Below are positions 7,643 through 16,110 of a stretch of DNA of 38,668 bases, one piece after another. This DNA comes from Candidatus Thalassarchaeaceae archaeon (GTDB taxonomy: Archaea; Thermoplasmatota; Poseidoniia; Poseidoniales; Thalassarchaeaceae): NCBI GenBank assembly GCA_030747395.1, contig JASLKT010000008.1:1-38668 (forward strand). The letters run 5' to 3'. The translations under genes were made by a program, and so were the position numbers. Below the pieces are notes generated by a model. The model did not search any database. It was not told where the DNA came from and worked only from the letters and a program-made list of their open reading frames with translations. Every line of letters starts with the position of its first letter. The first letter of the stretch is position 1.

Positions 7643-9969
7643 TCTTCTTCACCTCCATTATCTTCAGGAATCATCATCCACTGAATCACTCTTCCAAAGA
7701 ATCCAGGTTCGCTATCATCATGAATTTCAGCGAACTTCAATTCAGGTAGGTTGCTTGGATCGTGGGATGGCGTGGGTGGTGGGCTGGAGACCAACCATTC
7801 CATGGACCAGCCACCCCATGGGTCGTTGGGTGCTTTTTTGCCTCGCAGGCCGCTACTAATCATGTTGTAAACCAAAATGAGGTTACTGGCAAAGAAAAGG
7901 AATGCTGCCACTGTAATCATCATGTTCCAATCTGCAGCCTCCGCTGGTAATGCAAAGTACTCATCTGTAGTGATGAAGTATGTGTGCTGCCTTCGAGGCA
8001 TGCCTTGAATTCCAAGTCTGTGCATTGGCCAGAATACTAGATTGTAAGAGATGAATCCAGTCATGAAGTGGAGGATTCCAATCTTCTCATTCATCATCCG
8101 ACCCGTAGCCTTGGGGAACCAGTAGTAGATTCCAGAGTAAAGTCCGAAGACAATTCCACCGACGAACACATAGTGGAAGTGGGCGACGACGAAATAAGTC
8201 TCATGCAAGTGTATATCCATGGCCACAGCAGGGAAGTACATTCCTGAGATTCCACCCAGAGTGAATGTCGCTAGGAAGCCTAGAGCCCACAATGTGTGTG
8301 TTCGGTAGACGAGGCTTCCACCGTGCATGGTTTGCAACCAATTGAAAATCTTGATTCCAGTTGGAACTGCGACCAACATCGTCGTCAACATTGTGACGAA
8401 GCGCAAGACTGGACTCATTCCAGAGGTAAACATGTGGTGGCCATAAACAATGAATCCAACAATTCCAATACCGGCCAGAGCGAAAACCATTGATTTGTAG
8501 CCGAAGATTGTGCGTCGTGCGCTGGTAGACAATACTTCAGAAATCACACCAAAGGCAGGAAGTACAACCACGTACACCTCAGGGTGTCCGAAATACCAGA
8601 ACAAGTGACTCCAGAGTAGAGGATCACCTCCAGCAGACGCTTCGTAGAACACAGTGCCTATCGTTCGATCTAACAATACCTGTATCAGACCTATACCAAA
8701 TGCCGGAATTGAGATGAAAAGCATCAGTGTTGCAATCAGCATTGACCATGAAAATAGTGGCATATGCATCCAACCCATGCCTGGTGCTCGCATGGTACAG
8801 AAAGTGGTCATGAAGTTGATTCCCGAAATGGTTGACGAAGCGACCAATAGTATCTGGCCCGCCACCCATAATGTCACACCTGAATGAGCGGTATTTGAGA
8901 CAACATATGGAGCATAACCAGTCCAACCGGTATCAGCACCTTGGCCACTGAAGATGCCACTGAAGATGAGCAGTGCAGCTGCCGGGTTCAGCCAGAACGC
9001 CAGTGCATTCAATCGCGGTAGTGCCAAGTCTTGAGCACCGATTTGCAATGGAACAATCCAATTTGCAAAACCCGCAATCATCGGCATTGCTGCCAAGAAA
9101 ATCATCGTTGTCCCATGCATGGTGAAGAATTGATTGTATTCGTCTTGGGTGAGGAAATCATTGCCCGGTGAGGCCAATTGAACTCTGAAGATGAGGGCAA
9201 ACAATCCACCAACACCAAGGAAGAAAAGGCCGTTGACCATGTACAGTGTCCCCACCTTCTTGTGATCCGTACTTGTGATAAAATCACTAAACCAAGGCCA
9301 GAATCGTTCCCAAGCGAATGCATCAGGGTCTTGACGATAGAATACCCAAGCAACACATCCAAGGGTAATGACGACCATCAGAAGAATCGCACTGGCTAGA
9401 ACGGTGAGACCACTTGCTTGTTCTACGGGTTGTGGGCCGACATCAGCCGTTAGACGCCCCCACAGATCTCCGCCGCTGGTTTCATCACCGTTGACGGAAT
9501 TGGTGTGGAGAATGAATTTCGCACCACCGTCCATTGGTGCAGTCCATTCAACTTGCCAGAGTCTCTGGTCGTTGCCTTGTCCACTGTCAGCTTTGTCTGT
9601 TCCAGTGTGAGTAACACTTCCATCTGAGTTGGTTTGCACCATATCGTCAACAGGCGTTAAGATTCCAGCACTGACCCAAAGGTGAAATCCACCCAAAGCC
9701 GAAGGATTCGTGTTTTCCGCAAAGGAAGGACCACCAGTGAATGAAATGTTCAGTGTATACGTTGCTCCGGCTTCAAGTTCATCGGGGAGTCCCTCAAGGC
9801 TTGGCACAACTTCGCTACTTGCAGTCTGTCCGTGACAGGAACACCCAGCATCTTGTGCACCAGAAATCCCAGTGGGATATGATTGCGCACTCGGTGCAAC
9901 AGCAACGGCGAGGAGTAGAATAGCGAGAATTGCAAGGGTGCGAGGGTTCTTCATTGAATTGAACATCAT
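7639..9969 (-). CDS. coxA: cytochrome c oxidase subunit I with an N-terminal exported domain
   Basis: The catalytic heme-copper oxidase subunit, reducing oxygen to water and pumping protons. The core (about 232-760) has heme a ligand H285 in FFTMHGT, the CuB/cross-link site GHPEVY (H462, Tyr466), CuB ligands HH511-512, and heme ligands H597 and H599 in AHFHYVF. The glutamate in HPEVY marks an A1-type oxidase. Unusually the protein is 776 residues: a signal peptide (about 1-30), then an extracellular domain (30-185) like the 'choice-of-anchor V'/Reeler-like domains, containing GCSCHG at 42-47, and a further helix near 187-210. The canonical heme-c motif would be CxxCH; here only one residue separates the cysteines. 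GAGGTGA precedes the ATG. Confidence 0.96.
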   Translation of the reverse strand: MMFNSMKNPRTLAILAILLLAVAVAPSAQSYPTGISGAQDAGCSCHGQTASSEVVPSLEGLPDELEAGATYTLNISFTGGPSFAENTNPSALGGFHLWVSAGILTPVDDMVQTNSDGSVTHTGTDKADSGQGNDQRLWQVEWTAPMDGGAKFILHTNSVNGDETSGGDLWGRLTADVGPQPVEQASGLTVLASAILLMVVITLGCVAWVFYRQDPDAFAWERFWPWFSDFITSTDHKKVGTLYMVNGLFFLGVGGLFALIFRVQLASPGNDFLTQDEYNQFFTMHGTTMIFLAAMPMIAGFANWIVPLQIGAQDLALPRLNALAFWLNPAAALLIFSGIFSGQGADTGWTGYAPYVVSNTAHSGVTLWVAGQILLVASSTISGINFMTTFCTMRAPGMGWMHMPLFSWSMLIATLMLFISIPAFGIGLIQVLLDRTIGTVFYEASAGGDPLLWSHLFWYFGHPEVYVVVLPAFGVISEVLSTSARRTIFGYKSMVFALAGIGIVGFIVYGHHMFTSGMSPVLRFVTMLTTMLVAVPTGIKIFNWLQTMHGGSLVYRTHTLWALGFLATFTLGGISGMYFPAVAMDIHLHETYFVVAHFHYVFVGGIVFGLYSGIYYWFPKATGRMMNEKIGILHFMTGFISYNLVFWPMHRLGIQGMPRRQHTYFITTDEYFALPAEAADWNMMITVAAFLFFASNLILVYNMISSGLRGKKAPNDPWGGWSMEWLVSSPPPTPSHDPSNLPELKFAEIHDDSEPGFFGRVIQWMMIPEDNGGEEE

Positions 9970-9975
9970 TTCACC

Positions 9976-10686
9976 TCACTCGTAGACCTCAACAACAGCG
10001 GTCATGTAACCGTGGTCCATTCCACAGTATTCTGTGCACATCAGCAGAGATGAACCAATTTCATCCATGCTGGGCGTGTAATACAATCTAGTTTCAACAT
10101 TCTGGCTGGTATCTTCTTTGAGCCCCCAATCGAGGAAGAATGGAGCATGTGTTACATCGTTTGATCTGAGGATGAATCCGTATGATTCATCCGCCTTCAC
10201 ACGTAACAGTGGTTTGATTTGACCTTCAACTTCGATGGTTGTAATTTCACAAATCAAAATGCCATTATCATTGTAGAACATCGTGGAAGAGCGATTTTCC
10301 ATCGCAACTGATGATTCTGGCGCATCCTCAGTATCTCTAAGGGGGTCACAATCAAAATCCCAATACCATTGATTTCCAGTGATATTGATTTCATGTGCAT
10401 CTGGATCAGCAGTCCACATTTCGTCAATGGGTCCCCAAGCAATATACGTTAGATAGACAATGAGAATGAAAGGCACAATCGTCCATGTTAATTCCATTCT
10501 GAGATCGTCGTTTTCTTTCGGGAAAACACCAGGGGTAAAGTTGTCGATATTGTTATCGCTACCATCCTTTGAACGGAATCGCAGAGAGTTGTAGAACAAC
10601 CAAACTACAACGATAACGAGGACGATTAAAGCCCAGAAATTGAAGATATCAAAGAGGTACCAAAAATGCTCTCCGCCTGCTTCCAT
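9976..10686 (-). CDS. coxB: cytochrome c oxidase subunit II
   Basis: A 236-residue subunit II carrying the binuclear CuA centre that accepts electrons from the reduced donor. Two N-terminal transmembrane helices (about 13-33 and 66-85) precede a cupredoxin domain. The aromatic electron-entry motif QWYW is at 106-109. CuA ligands are visible as H180, C217, E219, C221, H225 and M228 in the CTEYCGMDHGYM motif. There is no C-terminal cytochrome c domain, so the donor is probably a copper protein or another carrier. It is the first gene of the operon, six bases before coxA; the Sco-like gene downstream probably matures its copper site. Confidence 0.96.
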   Translation of the reverse strand: MEAGGEHFWYLFDIFNFWALIVLVIVVVWLFYNSLRFRSKDGSDNNIDNFTPGVFPKENDDLRMELTWTIVPFILIVYLTYIAWGPIDEMWTADPDAHEINITGNQWYWDFDCDPLRDTEDAPESSVAMENRSSTMFYNDNGILICEITTIEVEGQIKPLLRVKADESYGFILRSNDVTHAPFFLDWGLKEDTSQNVETRLYYTPSMDEIGSSLLMCTEYCGMDHGYMTAVVEVYE

Positions 10687-10717
10687 GGTGTATCCTCAGC
10701 CGGCCCGGAGCGAGGAC

Positions 10718-10725
10718 GCTATATG
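10718..10725 (-). promoter_or_regulatory. TATA-like element of the cytochrome oxidase operon
   Basis: The minus strand reads CATATAGC about 32-39 bases ahead of the coxB start. It is the only A-T-rich hexamer in an otherwise G-C-rich stretch and sits directly downstream of the palindrome at 10734-10756. Confidence 0.4.
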
Positions 10726-10733
10726 AGAGTTGT

Positions 10734-10756
10734 CTGGCCCCCCGTAGGGGGGTCAG
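10734..10756. promoter_or_regulatory. 23-base near-perfect palindrome between divergent genes
   Basis: Arms of ten bases (CTGGCCCCCC and GGGGGGTCAG, one G-T pair in RNA form) flank a GTA loop. The site lies between the divergent coxB and DUF167 genes, about nine bases upstream of the presumed coxB TATA box. In this position it cannot be an ordinary terminator of either gene, so an operator or DNA-structure role is possible. Confidence 0.4.
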
Positions 10757-10822
10757 GAAAACGATTAGAATTACAAAACCCGTCCGAATAAATCAAGAAT
10801 CAACATCTATGGTTGGTAGTTG

Positions 10823-11143
10823 ATGGGAGATTGGCCTGACGGACTCCTGAGAGAGGATGCGGATGCAGTGGTTTTGGCAGTCGCCGTTCAACCCGCTTCA
10901 AAGAGAATTGGAATCGAAGGAATCGATGTTTGGAGAGGCCGTTTGCAAATTGCAGTGAAGGCCGTTCCAAAGAAAGGAGCTGCCAATGAAGCGGTCTGTG
11001 AATTACTTTCAGAAACATTTGGAGTGCCATTGGTTTTTGTCGAGATTATTTCTGGACATCGTTCGCGACTGAAGTCGGTCAAATTGCGTCAGGTAAGCAT
11101 TTCTGACATTGAATCACAATTGGAGGCTTTCCGTGTCGAATAA
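10823..11143 (+). CDS. DUF167 (YggU-like) family protein
   Basis: A 106-residue protein with the DUF167 signature: a beta strand VVLAVAVQPASKRIGI, then RLQIAVKAVPKKGAANEAVCELLSETFGV, where the KKGAAN-x-A segment is the family hallmark, and later VEIISGHRSRLKSVKL. The fold is known, but the molecular role is not. ATG 10823 directly follows a TTG at 10820 that is also in frame. The gene overlaps the next one by 11 bases, so the two are probably co-translated. Confidence 0.9.
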   Translation: MGDWPDGLLREDADAVVLAVAVQPASKRIGIEGIDVWRGRLQIAVKAVPKKGAANEAVCELLSETFGVPLVFVEIISGHRSRLKSVKLRQVSISDIESQLEAFRVE

Positions 11144-11612
11144 TCGAGATGCACGCTATACTACAGCGGGTCGTGCATTGGGTGAAGCCCGCATTCGAAA
11201 CCGCCCAACGGCATCAGGTGGTTGTGGTTGTCCAATCATTGTCGAAGGCAGGAATGACCGCATTGCCCTAGAGTCGATGGGTTTCATCGGCCCAATTGAG
11301 CAAGTGAATCGTGGATGGGACCAATCTCGTTTTGTCACGTACATCTTTGAAACATACGGCATTCTCAACAAGGTGGATCAAGGAGCGTCGGTAATACTCC
11401 TGATGGATTGGGATCGGACAGGTGGCCGTCTCCAACGAAAAATAGGGGAGCGGTTGGAGGCTTTCGGAATGAAAATTGACCATGAAACTAGAATGGATTT
11501 GGTCCGCGCAATGAAACCTGAAGGTCGCACTGTAGAGGGGTTGAAACCCCATGCTGAAAAATTGCGCCCCTACATCGATATGGTTGATTCAGATGGCGCA
11601 GAAGAAGAATGA
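11133..11612 (+). CDS. small TOPRIM-domain protein
   Basis: A 159-residue protein with the two TOPRIM motifs: the glutamate motif PIIVEGRND (E38) and the acidic pair in LLMDWDRTGG (D92, D94). TOPRIM domains coordinate magnesium in topoisomerases, primases and RNase M5-like nucleases. This protein consists of little else, like the stand-alone archaeal TOPRIM proteins, whose substrate is not established. The GTG start at 11133 is supported by GGAGG at 11122-11126, inside the preceding gene; the TTG at 11109 has no such site. The stop codon TGA directly abuts the stop of the convergent helicase gene. Confidence 0.85.
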   Translation: MSNNRDARYTTAGRALGEARIRNRPTASGGCGCPIIVEGRNDRIALESMGFIGPIEQVNRGWDQSRFVTYIFETYGILNKVDQGASVILLMDWDRTGGRLQRKIGERLEAFGMKIDHETRMDLVRAMKPEGRTVEGLKPHAEKLRPYIDMVDSDGAEEE

Positions 11613-14492
11613 TTACTCGATTTGAATCGCTACACGTAGATTCAAGCGACCTTCCAAGTTGTCACGGATTTGATCCAATTCAGCAAGGCGCCTTGCGAGC
11701 TCATCCTGCAGTTTTGTGATGAGACTATTCTTCATTCGCACCCAACGAGGGTCCGGCATTCTCCCTTCTGCTCTTGCCGTCCAATCCGCTTCCGCAAGTT
11801 GTCCCATTTCACGCAGGATTCTCTGATGCCAAGCATGTTCTGCGTTGTCTCGTAGTTCTCCAAGAAGTGGCAATAATCGAAGTCGTTCACTCTCCAGCAA
11901 AGCTTCTTCGATTGGAGTGAGGAAACTCTGCAAATCTTGTTCTCCAACGACCTCGCTATTTTGCAGCAATTGCAGTGGATTGGCTCCATCATCAAGTACG
12001 GGTACTCCCCCAGCGTCAAGATAGAGCCAACGTCTCACCGTTGTCTGGGTAAGGCTATCCACAGTCCAATCAATACAGACACACCATGCTGCTTGATGGG
12101 GAGTCGACCCTAGAGCCTCCGTTCGAAGGAAGAGTGGTGCATCGGTTCCTACATCCATCAGTAAACGCACCAGTGGGTGATATGGAGTGATGAAAATGTG
12201 TTGGGGGTTTTCACGTGCAGTATCACGTTCAAAGACGACATGAAACCAGTGAGGGCCAGAACTATTTGCAGCTGTGGTGATGATATCTTTCCAACCCACA
12301 GTATCTCGATCAATACGGTTAGAGTCCATTGCTCGTTGTGCCAACTCTTGCACAATATTGCGTTCCAAACCAAGCATCCACACGCCCTGTTCTCGGGTAG
12401 GATGTAGTTGTGCACTGTCGCCTAGATGATGCATTAGCCATTCTAGTAATTGCTGTGAATTGATTCCAAGTTGATGTCTATTGACTGAATTTCGCAGAGC
12501 AGAAATCCCAGGATCTGGTCCAACCCATTCACGTTCATCTGTGGAGCGTTCATCAAGCCACATCTCTCTCTTATCGAGAAGTGTCATCACGGCATCATCG
12601 TCCTCGCTAGATGCATCTTCTGCCGTGATCATTCGTAGCCCTACGGGCCGTCCCAATTCTGTTCTTGCAACCATTCGCATTGCTTCTCCCAATAACGGGT
12701 CAAGCATCCCCAGCGCATCTTCAAACAGACGAATTCGGTGATACAGTCGGTGCAAGATTGCAGCATCAATTGTTCCTTCAACAGCAAGATTGAGAATTTG
12801 AATTTCTTCTGCGGTTTGACCGAATCGATCGAGTCTCCCAATTCGTTGTTCAATTCTCATTGGGTTCCAAGGTAAATCGTAATTGACCAATCTGTGGCAA
12901 TGCTGTTGATCCAAACCTTCACTACCGACCTCGCTTGAAAGCAGCACATCGAATTCACCATTTCTGAATCGCTCTCGTATTACATCTCGATCTTGCATAC
13001 GTGTTCGTCCGGTAATGACTTCACAACTAATTCCATCTGCCATCAAACGTTGTTGAAGATGTTGCAATGTCGCGTGGAAATGACTGAACAACAGAATACC
13101 GCCCTCCGTATCATCGTTGAGACTTTGAATAATCCAGGAACGAAACGCATCATACTTTGAATCCGTTTCACCCAATGCTTCAGCCGCTTCGATGAGTTCA
13201 TTCAAGTTTCCAAGGCGTCGTAACATTCGAATTTCGACTTCTTCCAAGTCGATATCAGCTTCATCATCAGTTGAATTATCTAGAACCTCACGAGCCTGTG
13301 AATGCAATTGTCTAACTACATGTCCTGCAAAGGCAGGTAGGCAAGAAGAAGCCATTCTTTCAGGAACGATTAGTGCCCAGTCGAAGACTTCACCTTCGGG
13401 GTGCCTCATTTGGATTAGAGTTCTTGCCCACGCACGTGCAGCCTCATAGAGTCGCCATTCCTCTTCGGTAAGATTAATGTCGAGTGTGATTGCTGATCTT
13501 TGGGCCAAATGCCAATCCAAATCTCGTCGTCTAGTTCGCACAAGGAGATCGTTCAGTGGTCGTAATCGTCGAATCAAATTCGCCAAAATGATTCTGGAAT
13601 TTTCGATTCTGAATTCAGTCCACGCAGATTCATCTTGCACTAAATTGACCGCTTGTTCAAGGCGGGGGTCGCCTGCAAATCCAATCGTGTTCTGTAGTGC
13701 ACGGAAGTGATCCAAGGCCCTTGGCAAGTTAGGAACCGGTCGTGATATGCCATCCAATACATCATTCAGCATACGAGTTGGTCTCATTGTACGATGAAAT
13801 TGTTCAATGGTAGGCCATCGATCAGGTGCCAACAAACTGAGTTGCACCCACAGTTCTTCTTCACGTAGATTGATGGGTGTAGCCGTCATCAGAACACTCT
13901 GCCGAGAACGCATGGTCAGCAATTGTGCAGCATCATGCAAACGATTTCTGGGATTGCGACAATGATGTGCTTCATCGATGATGGTCAGCATGACCTCAGG
14001 CAATGTTTCCATCAATTGCACAAGAGTCGCAGAGCGCCGCAGGATACCATGACTGACGATGAGGATTCGCGGTTCTCCTTCAATCAACCGTTCAACGATT
14101 CTAAGCAATCGCCTTCCACTGTCTACAATTTCAGCTTCAAGATCGCCACGATGGTGTAATTCTTGCTTCCATTTGGAGCGCAGTGAACCAGGACAAGCAA
14201 TGATGACTGCACCCGTTTCACCAGTGGAGTGAAGCCGACGAATAATTCGAATTGCAGAGATTGTTTTGCCGAGCCCTACTTCATCAGCAATCAACAATCC
14301 ATTCCAGGGGGACGCTGCCAACCGAGCCGCAGGAAGGTGTTGATGGGGCTGGTCTTCCCATCGACCAAAATCATGCATGGGTGCAGAATCACTTGCTGGA
14401 AATCTTAGCAGTAAATCAGTCCAACGTAGAGAGGCTGGTAGATTATCGGCCGTTGCCGAAAATGCATCATCCCTTGCCCCTGAGACGGTCAT
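11613..14492 (-). CDS. SNF2-family helicase (RapA/HepA-like)
   Basis: A 959-residue superfamily 2 ATPase. N-terminal lobe: Walker A in LIADEVGLGKT (residues 68-77), DEAH at 173-176, motif III TATP at 203-206. C-terminal lobe: ILLFSHFHATL, VLLSSEVGSEGLD and motif VI QRIGRLDRFGQ. The arrangement and length resemble E. coli RapA (968 residues), which remodels stalled RNA polymerase; the same branch includes bacterial defence helicases. The C-terminal 300 residues have no motif I recognise. No methylase or nuclease partner is next to it, so a defence role is not supported. It follows the Lrp gene by 53 bases on the same strand. Confidence 0.88.
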   Translation of the reverse strand: MTVSGARDDAFSATADNLPASLRWTDLLLRFPASDSAPMHDFGRWEDQPHQHLPAARLAASPWNGLLIADEVGLGKTISAIRIIRRLHSTGETGAVIIACPGSLRSKWKQELHHRGDLEAEIVDSGRRLLRIVERLIEGEPRILIVSHGILRRSATLVQLMETLPEVMLTIIDEAHHCRNPRNRLHDAAQLLTMRSRQSVLMTATPINLREEELWVQLSLLAPDRWPTIEQFHRTMRPTRMLNDVLDGISRPVPNLPRALDHFRALQNTIGFAGDPRLEQAVNLVQDESAWTEFRIENSRIILANLIRRLRPLNDLLVRTRRRDLDWHLAQRSAITLDINLTEEEWRLYEAARAWARTLIQMRHPEGEVFDWALIVPERMASSCLPAFAGHVVRQLHSQAREVLDNSTDDEADIDLEEVEIRMLRRLGNLNELIEAAEALGETDSKYDAFRSWIIQSLNDDTEGGILLFSHFHATLQHLQQRLMADGISCEVITGRTRMQDRDVIRERFRNGEFDVLLSSEVGSEGLDQQHCHRLVNYDLPWNPMRIEQRIGRLDRFGQTAEEIQILNLAVEGTIDAAILHRLYHRIRLFEDALGMLDPLLGEAMRMVARTELGRPVGLRMITAEDASSEDDDAVMTLLDKREMWLDERSTDEREWVGPDPGISALRNSVNRHQLGINSQQLLEWLMHHLGDSAQLHPTREQGVWMLGLERNIVQELAQRAMDSNRIDRDTVGWKDIITTAANSSGPHWFHVVFERDTARENPQHIFITPYHPLVRLLMDVGTDAPLFLRTEALGSTPHQAAWCVCIDWTVDSLTQTTVRRWLYLDAGGVPVLDDGANPLQLLQNSEVVGEQDLQSFLTPIEEALLESERLRLLPLLGELRDNAEHAWHQRILREMGQLAEADWTARAEGRMPDPRWVRMKNSLITKLQDELARRLAELDQIRDNLEGRLNLRVAIQIE

Positions 14493-14537
14493 AGGTCGAA
14501 CGGTCGAGCGGGCGTTCTTGAACCCTCGGATGGGGAA

Positions 14538-14552
14538 TCCCTTTCCTAGGGA
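14538..14552 (-). terminator. small hairpin around the Lrp stop codon
   Basis: TCCCT and AGGGA flank a five-base loop, overlapping the TAG stop of the Lrp-type gene. It lies between this gene and the helicase gene. The stem is short, so the role is uncertain. Confidence 0.25.
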
Positions 14553-14989
14553 AGTTCGACGCCATTTTGTTTGACGGTATTCAACACCACATGAGTCACC
14601 GTTCTGATAATACCTTCACTCGATAAGACCGTCTTTGACAAATCATCCAAGTGCGCGCGATCGCGCACACGCGCGAGAACCATTGAGTCGAATTCACCCG
14701 TGACATCGTAGATTCCGAATACACGTGGATCATCAGCAATTCTTCGTTGAACCTCCATCAATCTCCCCTTCTCGATTCGAAGACCACACAAAACCGTCAT
14801 TGTCCAACCCACCTTTTCGGCATCAAGGTGAACGCCATATCCATGAATGACACCCATCTCTTCCATTCGCTTGACTCGATTGGAAACGGTACCGAGTGCC
14901 ACCCCCACTTCTTCTGCAATCGAACGCATCGAAGTTCGTGCATCTGCGAGCAGAACTGCCAAGATTCGACGATCGGTGTCGTCAATCAT
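14546..14989 (-). CDS. Lrp/AsnC family transcriptional regulator
   Basis: A 147-residue regulator: an N-terminal winged helix-turn-helix (IDDTDRRILAVLLADARTSM, then SIAEEVGVALGTVSNRVKRMEEMGVI) followed by an Lrp-type ligand-binding/oligomerisation domain with the G-x-YDV-TGEFD motif. Lrp proteins are common archaeal regulators of amino-acid and central metabolism. The ATG at 14989 matches the usual Lrp start; the longer frame reaching 15067 would run into the next gene's end and adds an Arg-rich stretch with no family counterpart. Its targets cannot be read from the window. It may be autoregulated, as is common in the family. Confidence 0.93.
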   Translation of the reverse strand: MIDDTDRRILAVLLADARTSMRSIAEEVGVALGTVSNRVKRMEEMGVIHGYGVHLDAEKVGWTMTVLCGLRIEKGRLMEVQRRIADDPRVFGIYDVTGEFDSMVLARVRDRAHLDDLSKTVLSSEGIIRTVTHVVLNTVKQNGVELP

Positions 14990-15020
14990 GATTCGTGGGT
15001 ATTCCCGACGGACCTTGAAT

Positions 15021-16073
15021 CTATGTTGGGGGCTCTTTGTGGAGTGTAAGGTCGAGAACCCATCCACCCATTTCGTCGACTTCGATACTCCATTCGGTCT
15101 CTATGATTGTTGTTTGAACATCGTTTCCACCTTGAGCAGGTTTGACATGTACAGGGATTGTTTTTTCAGTTCCAGCAGGTAAATCCATCGAGCGGATACC
15201 CTTTGCCAATTTCCATGGGTCCAATACACGGACCTCTCGTAGATGCACGCCACATCTACCCGCCTTGAGGTAAGCAATTGATTGTCCGGTGGCATCCCGG
15301 CCCCCCCGCAATTTTGGTAACATCACTTCACGCTTCCACTCGGCTCGCGAGATTGCCGCGAGACTCAAGATGATGACTCCTAGACCCATCAATGTGGAAA
15401 CGCGTTGACCAGTTTCAATGGGACCATTGTTTATCAGAGGTACTGACATGGAGAGTAACGCATGATTTTCTTCAGTCATCATATCAGAAAGTAGTATTAC
15501 GAATTTGAGTCGATGAGCATCGTCATTATTCAAGCCATTTACAAGCGTCAATTCACGATAAATCGTTCCATTTCCTTCACCAATGGGTGTTGGATCGTAA
15601 AGTCGAACGACAGCATGTTGAGTCGGTGTACGACCAAACATTTCAACATCCTCTTCGATTAAAATTAGACGAAGTATTCCATTCTCAATTTCAGAAGTCA
15701 AATTGACATCAACTGTAACATTGAGGCTTTGTTCGGAGGACCACCGAATCGTGGCATGTAGGATTGCTGATGCCGGTTCAGAGGCGTGGTCAACAACCGA
15801 CAACTCACCGAGTTCGATGTATCGATCCTCCGTTTTCAGCGTCCCCAGTAGACTCTCTTCCGGATACCAAGCCAGCCGAATCACCTCATCATTTGGTATA
15901 CCCTCATTCATCTCTGTCGGAAAATGCTCGACAAAGCGAGGAATGCTTTCTCCCGATTCAGCATCAAGGGATTCCGAATTTTCGGGAATGGACCACAGCC
16001 CCCATCCCGAAAGTGACAACAAGAGAAGGGCGACAACGAAGGGCATCCAAGCGCCCGCATCATCTGCGTCCAT
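15021..16073 (-). CDS. membrane-anchored protein, unknown function
   Basis: Unrecognised 350-residue protein. A transmembrane helix near residues 10-27 is followed by a long beta-rich, probably extracellular part (30-220) with repeated short strands, then a second helix near 225-242, and a C-terminal domain of about 105 residues on the other side that is Lys/Arg-rich at its start. ATG 16073 is preferred over TTG 16079. It sits between the RNA methylase and Lrp genes on the same strand and 31 bases ahead of the Lrp start, so the four minus-strand genes may share a transcript. Confidence 0.75.
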   Translation of the reverse strand: MDADDAGAWMPFVVALLLLSLSGWGLWSIPENSESLDAESGESIPRFVEHFPTEMNEGIPNDEVIRLAWYPEESLLGTLKTEDRYIELGELSVVDHASEPASAILHATIRWSSEQSLNVTVDVNLTSEIENGILRLILIEEDVEMFGRTPTQHAVVRLYDPTPIGEGNGTIYRELTLVNGLNNDDAHRLKFVILLSDMMTEENHALLSMSVPLINNGPIETGQRVSTLMGLGVIILSLAAISRAEWKREVMLPKLRGGRDATGQSIAYLKAGRCGVHLREVRVLDPWKLAKGIRSMDLPAGTEKTIPVHVKPAQGGNDVQTTIIETEWSIEVDEMGGWVLDLTLHKEPPT

Positions 16074-16110
16074 GTGCAACGGAATGGTCGATGGCGCATG
16101 AATGTCGTGA

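Noticed and set aside
11613-14492. SNF2 helicase as part of a defence system
   Set aside because: No methylase, nuclease or phospholipase-D partner is adjacent; neighbours are an Lrp regulator and housekeeping genes.
14651-14668. Strong inverted repeat GTGCGCG-CGAT-CGCGCAC
   Set aside because: It lies inside the Lrp coding region and follows from Arg-rich codons; no reason to call it a site.
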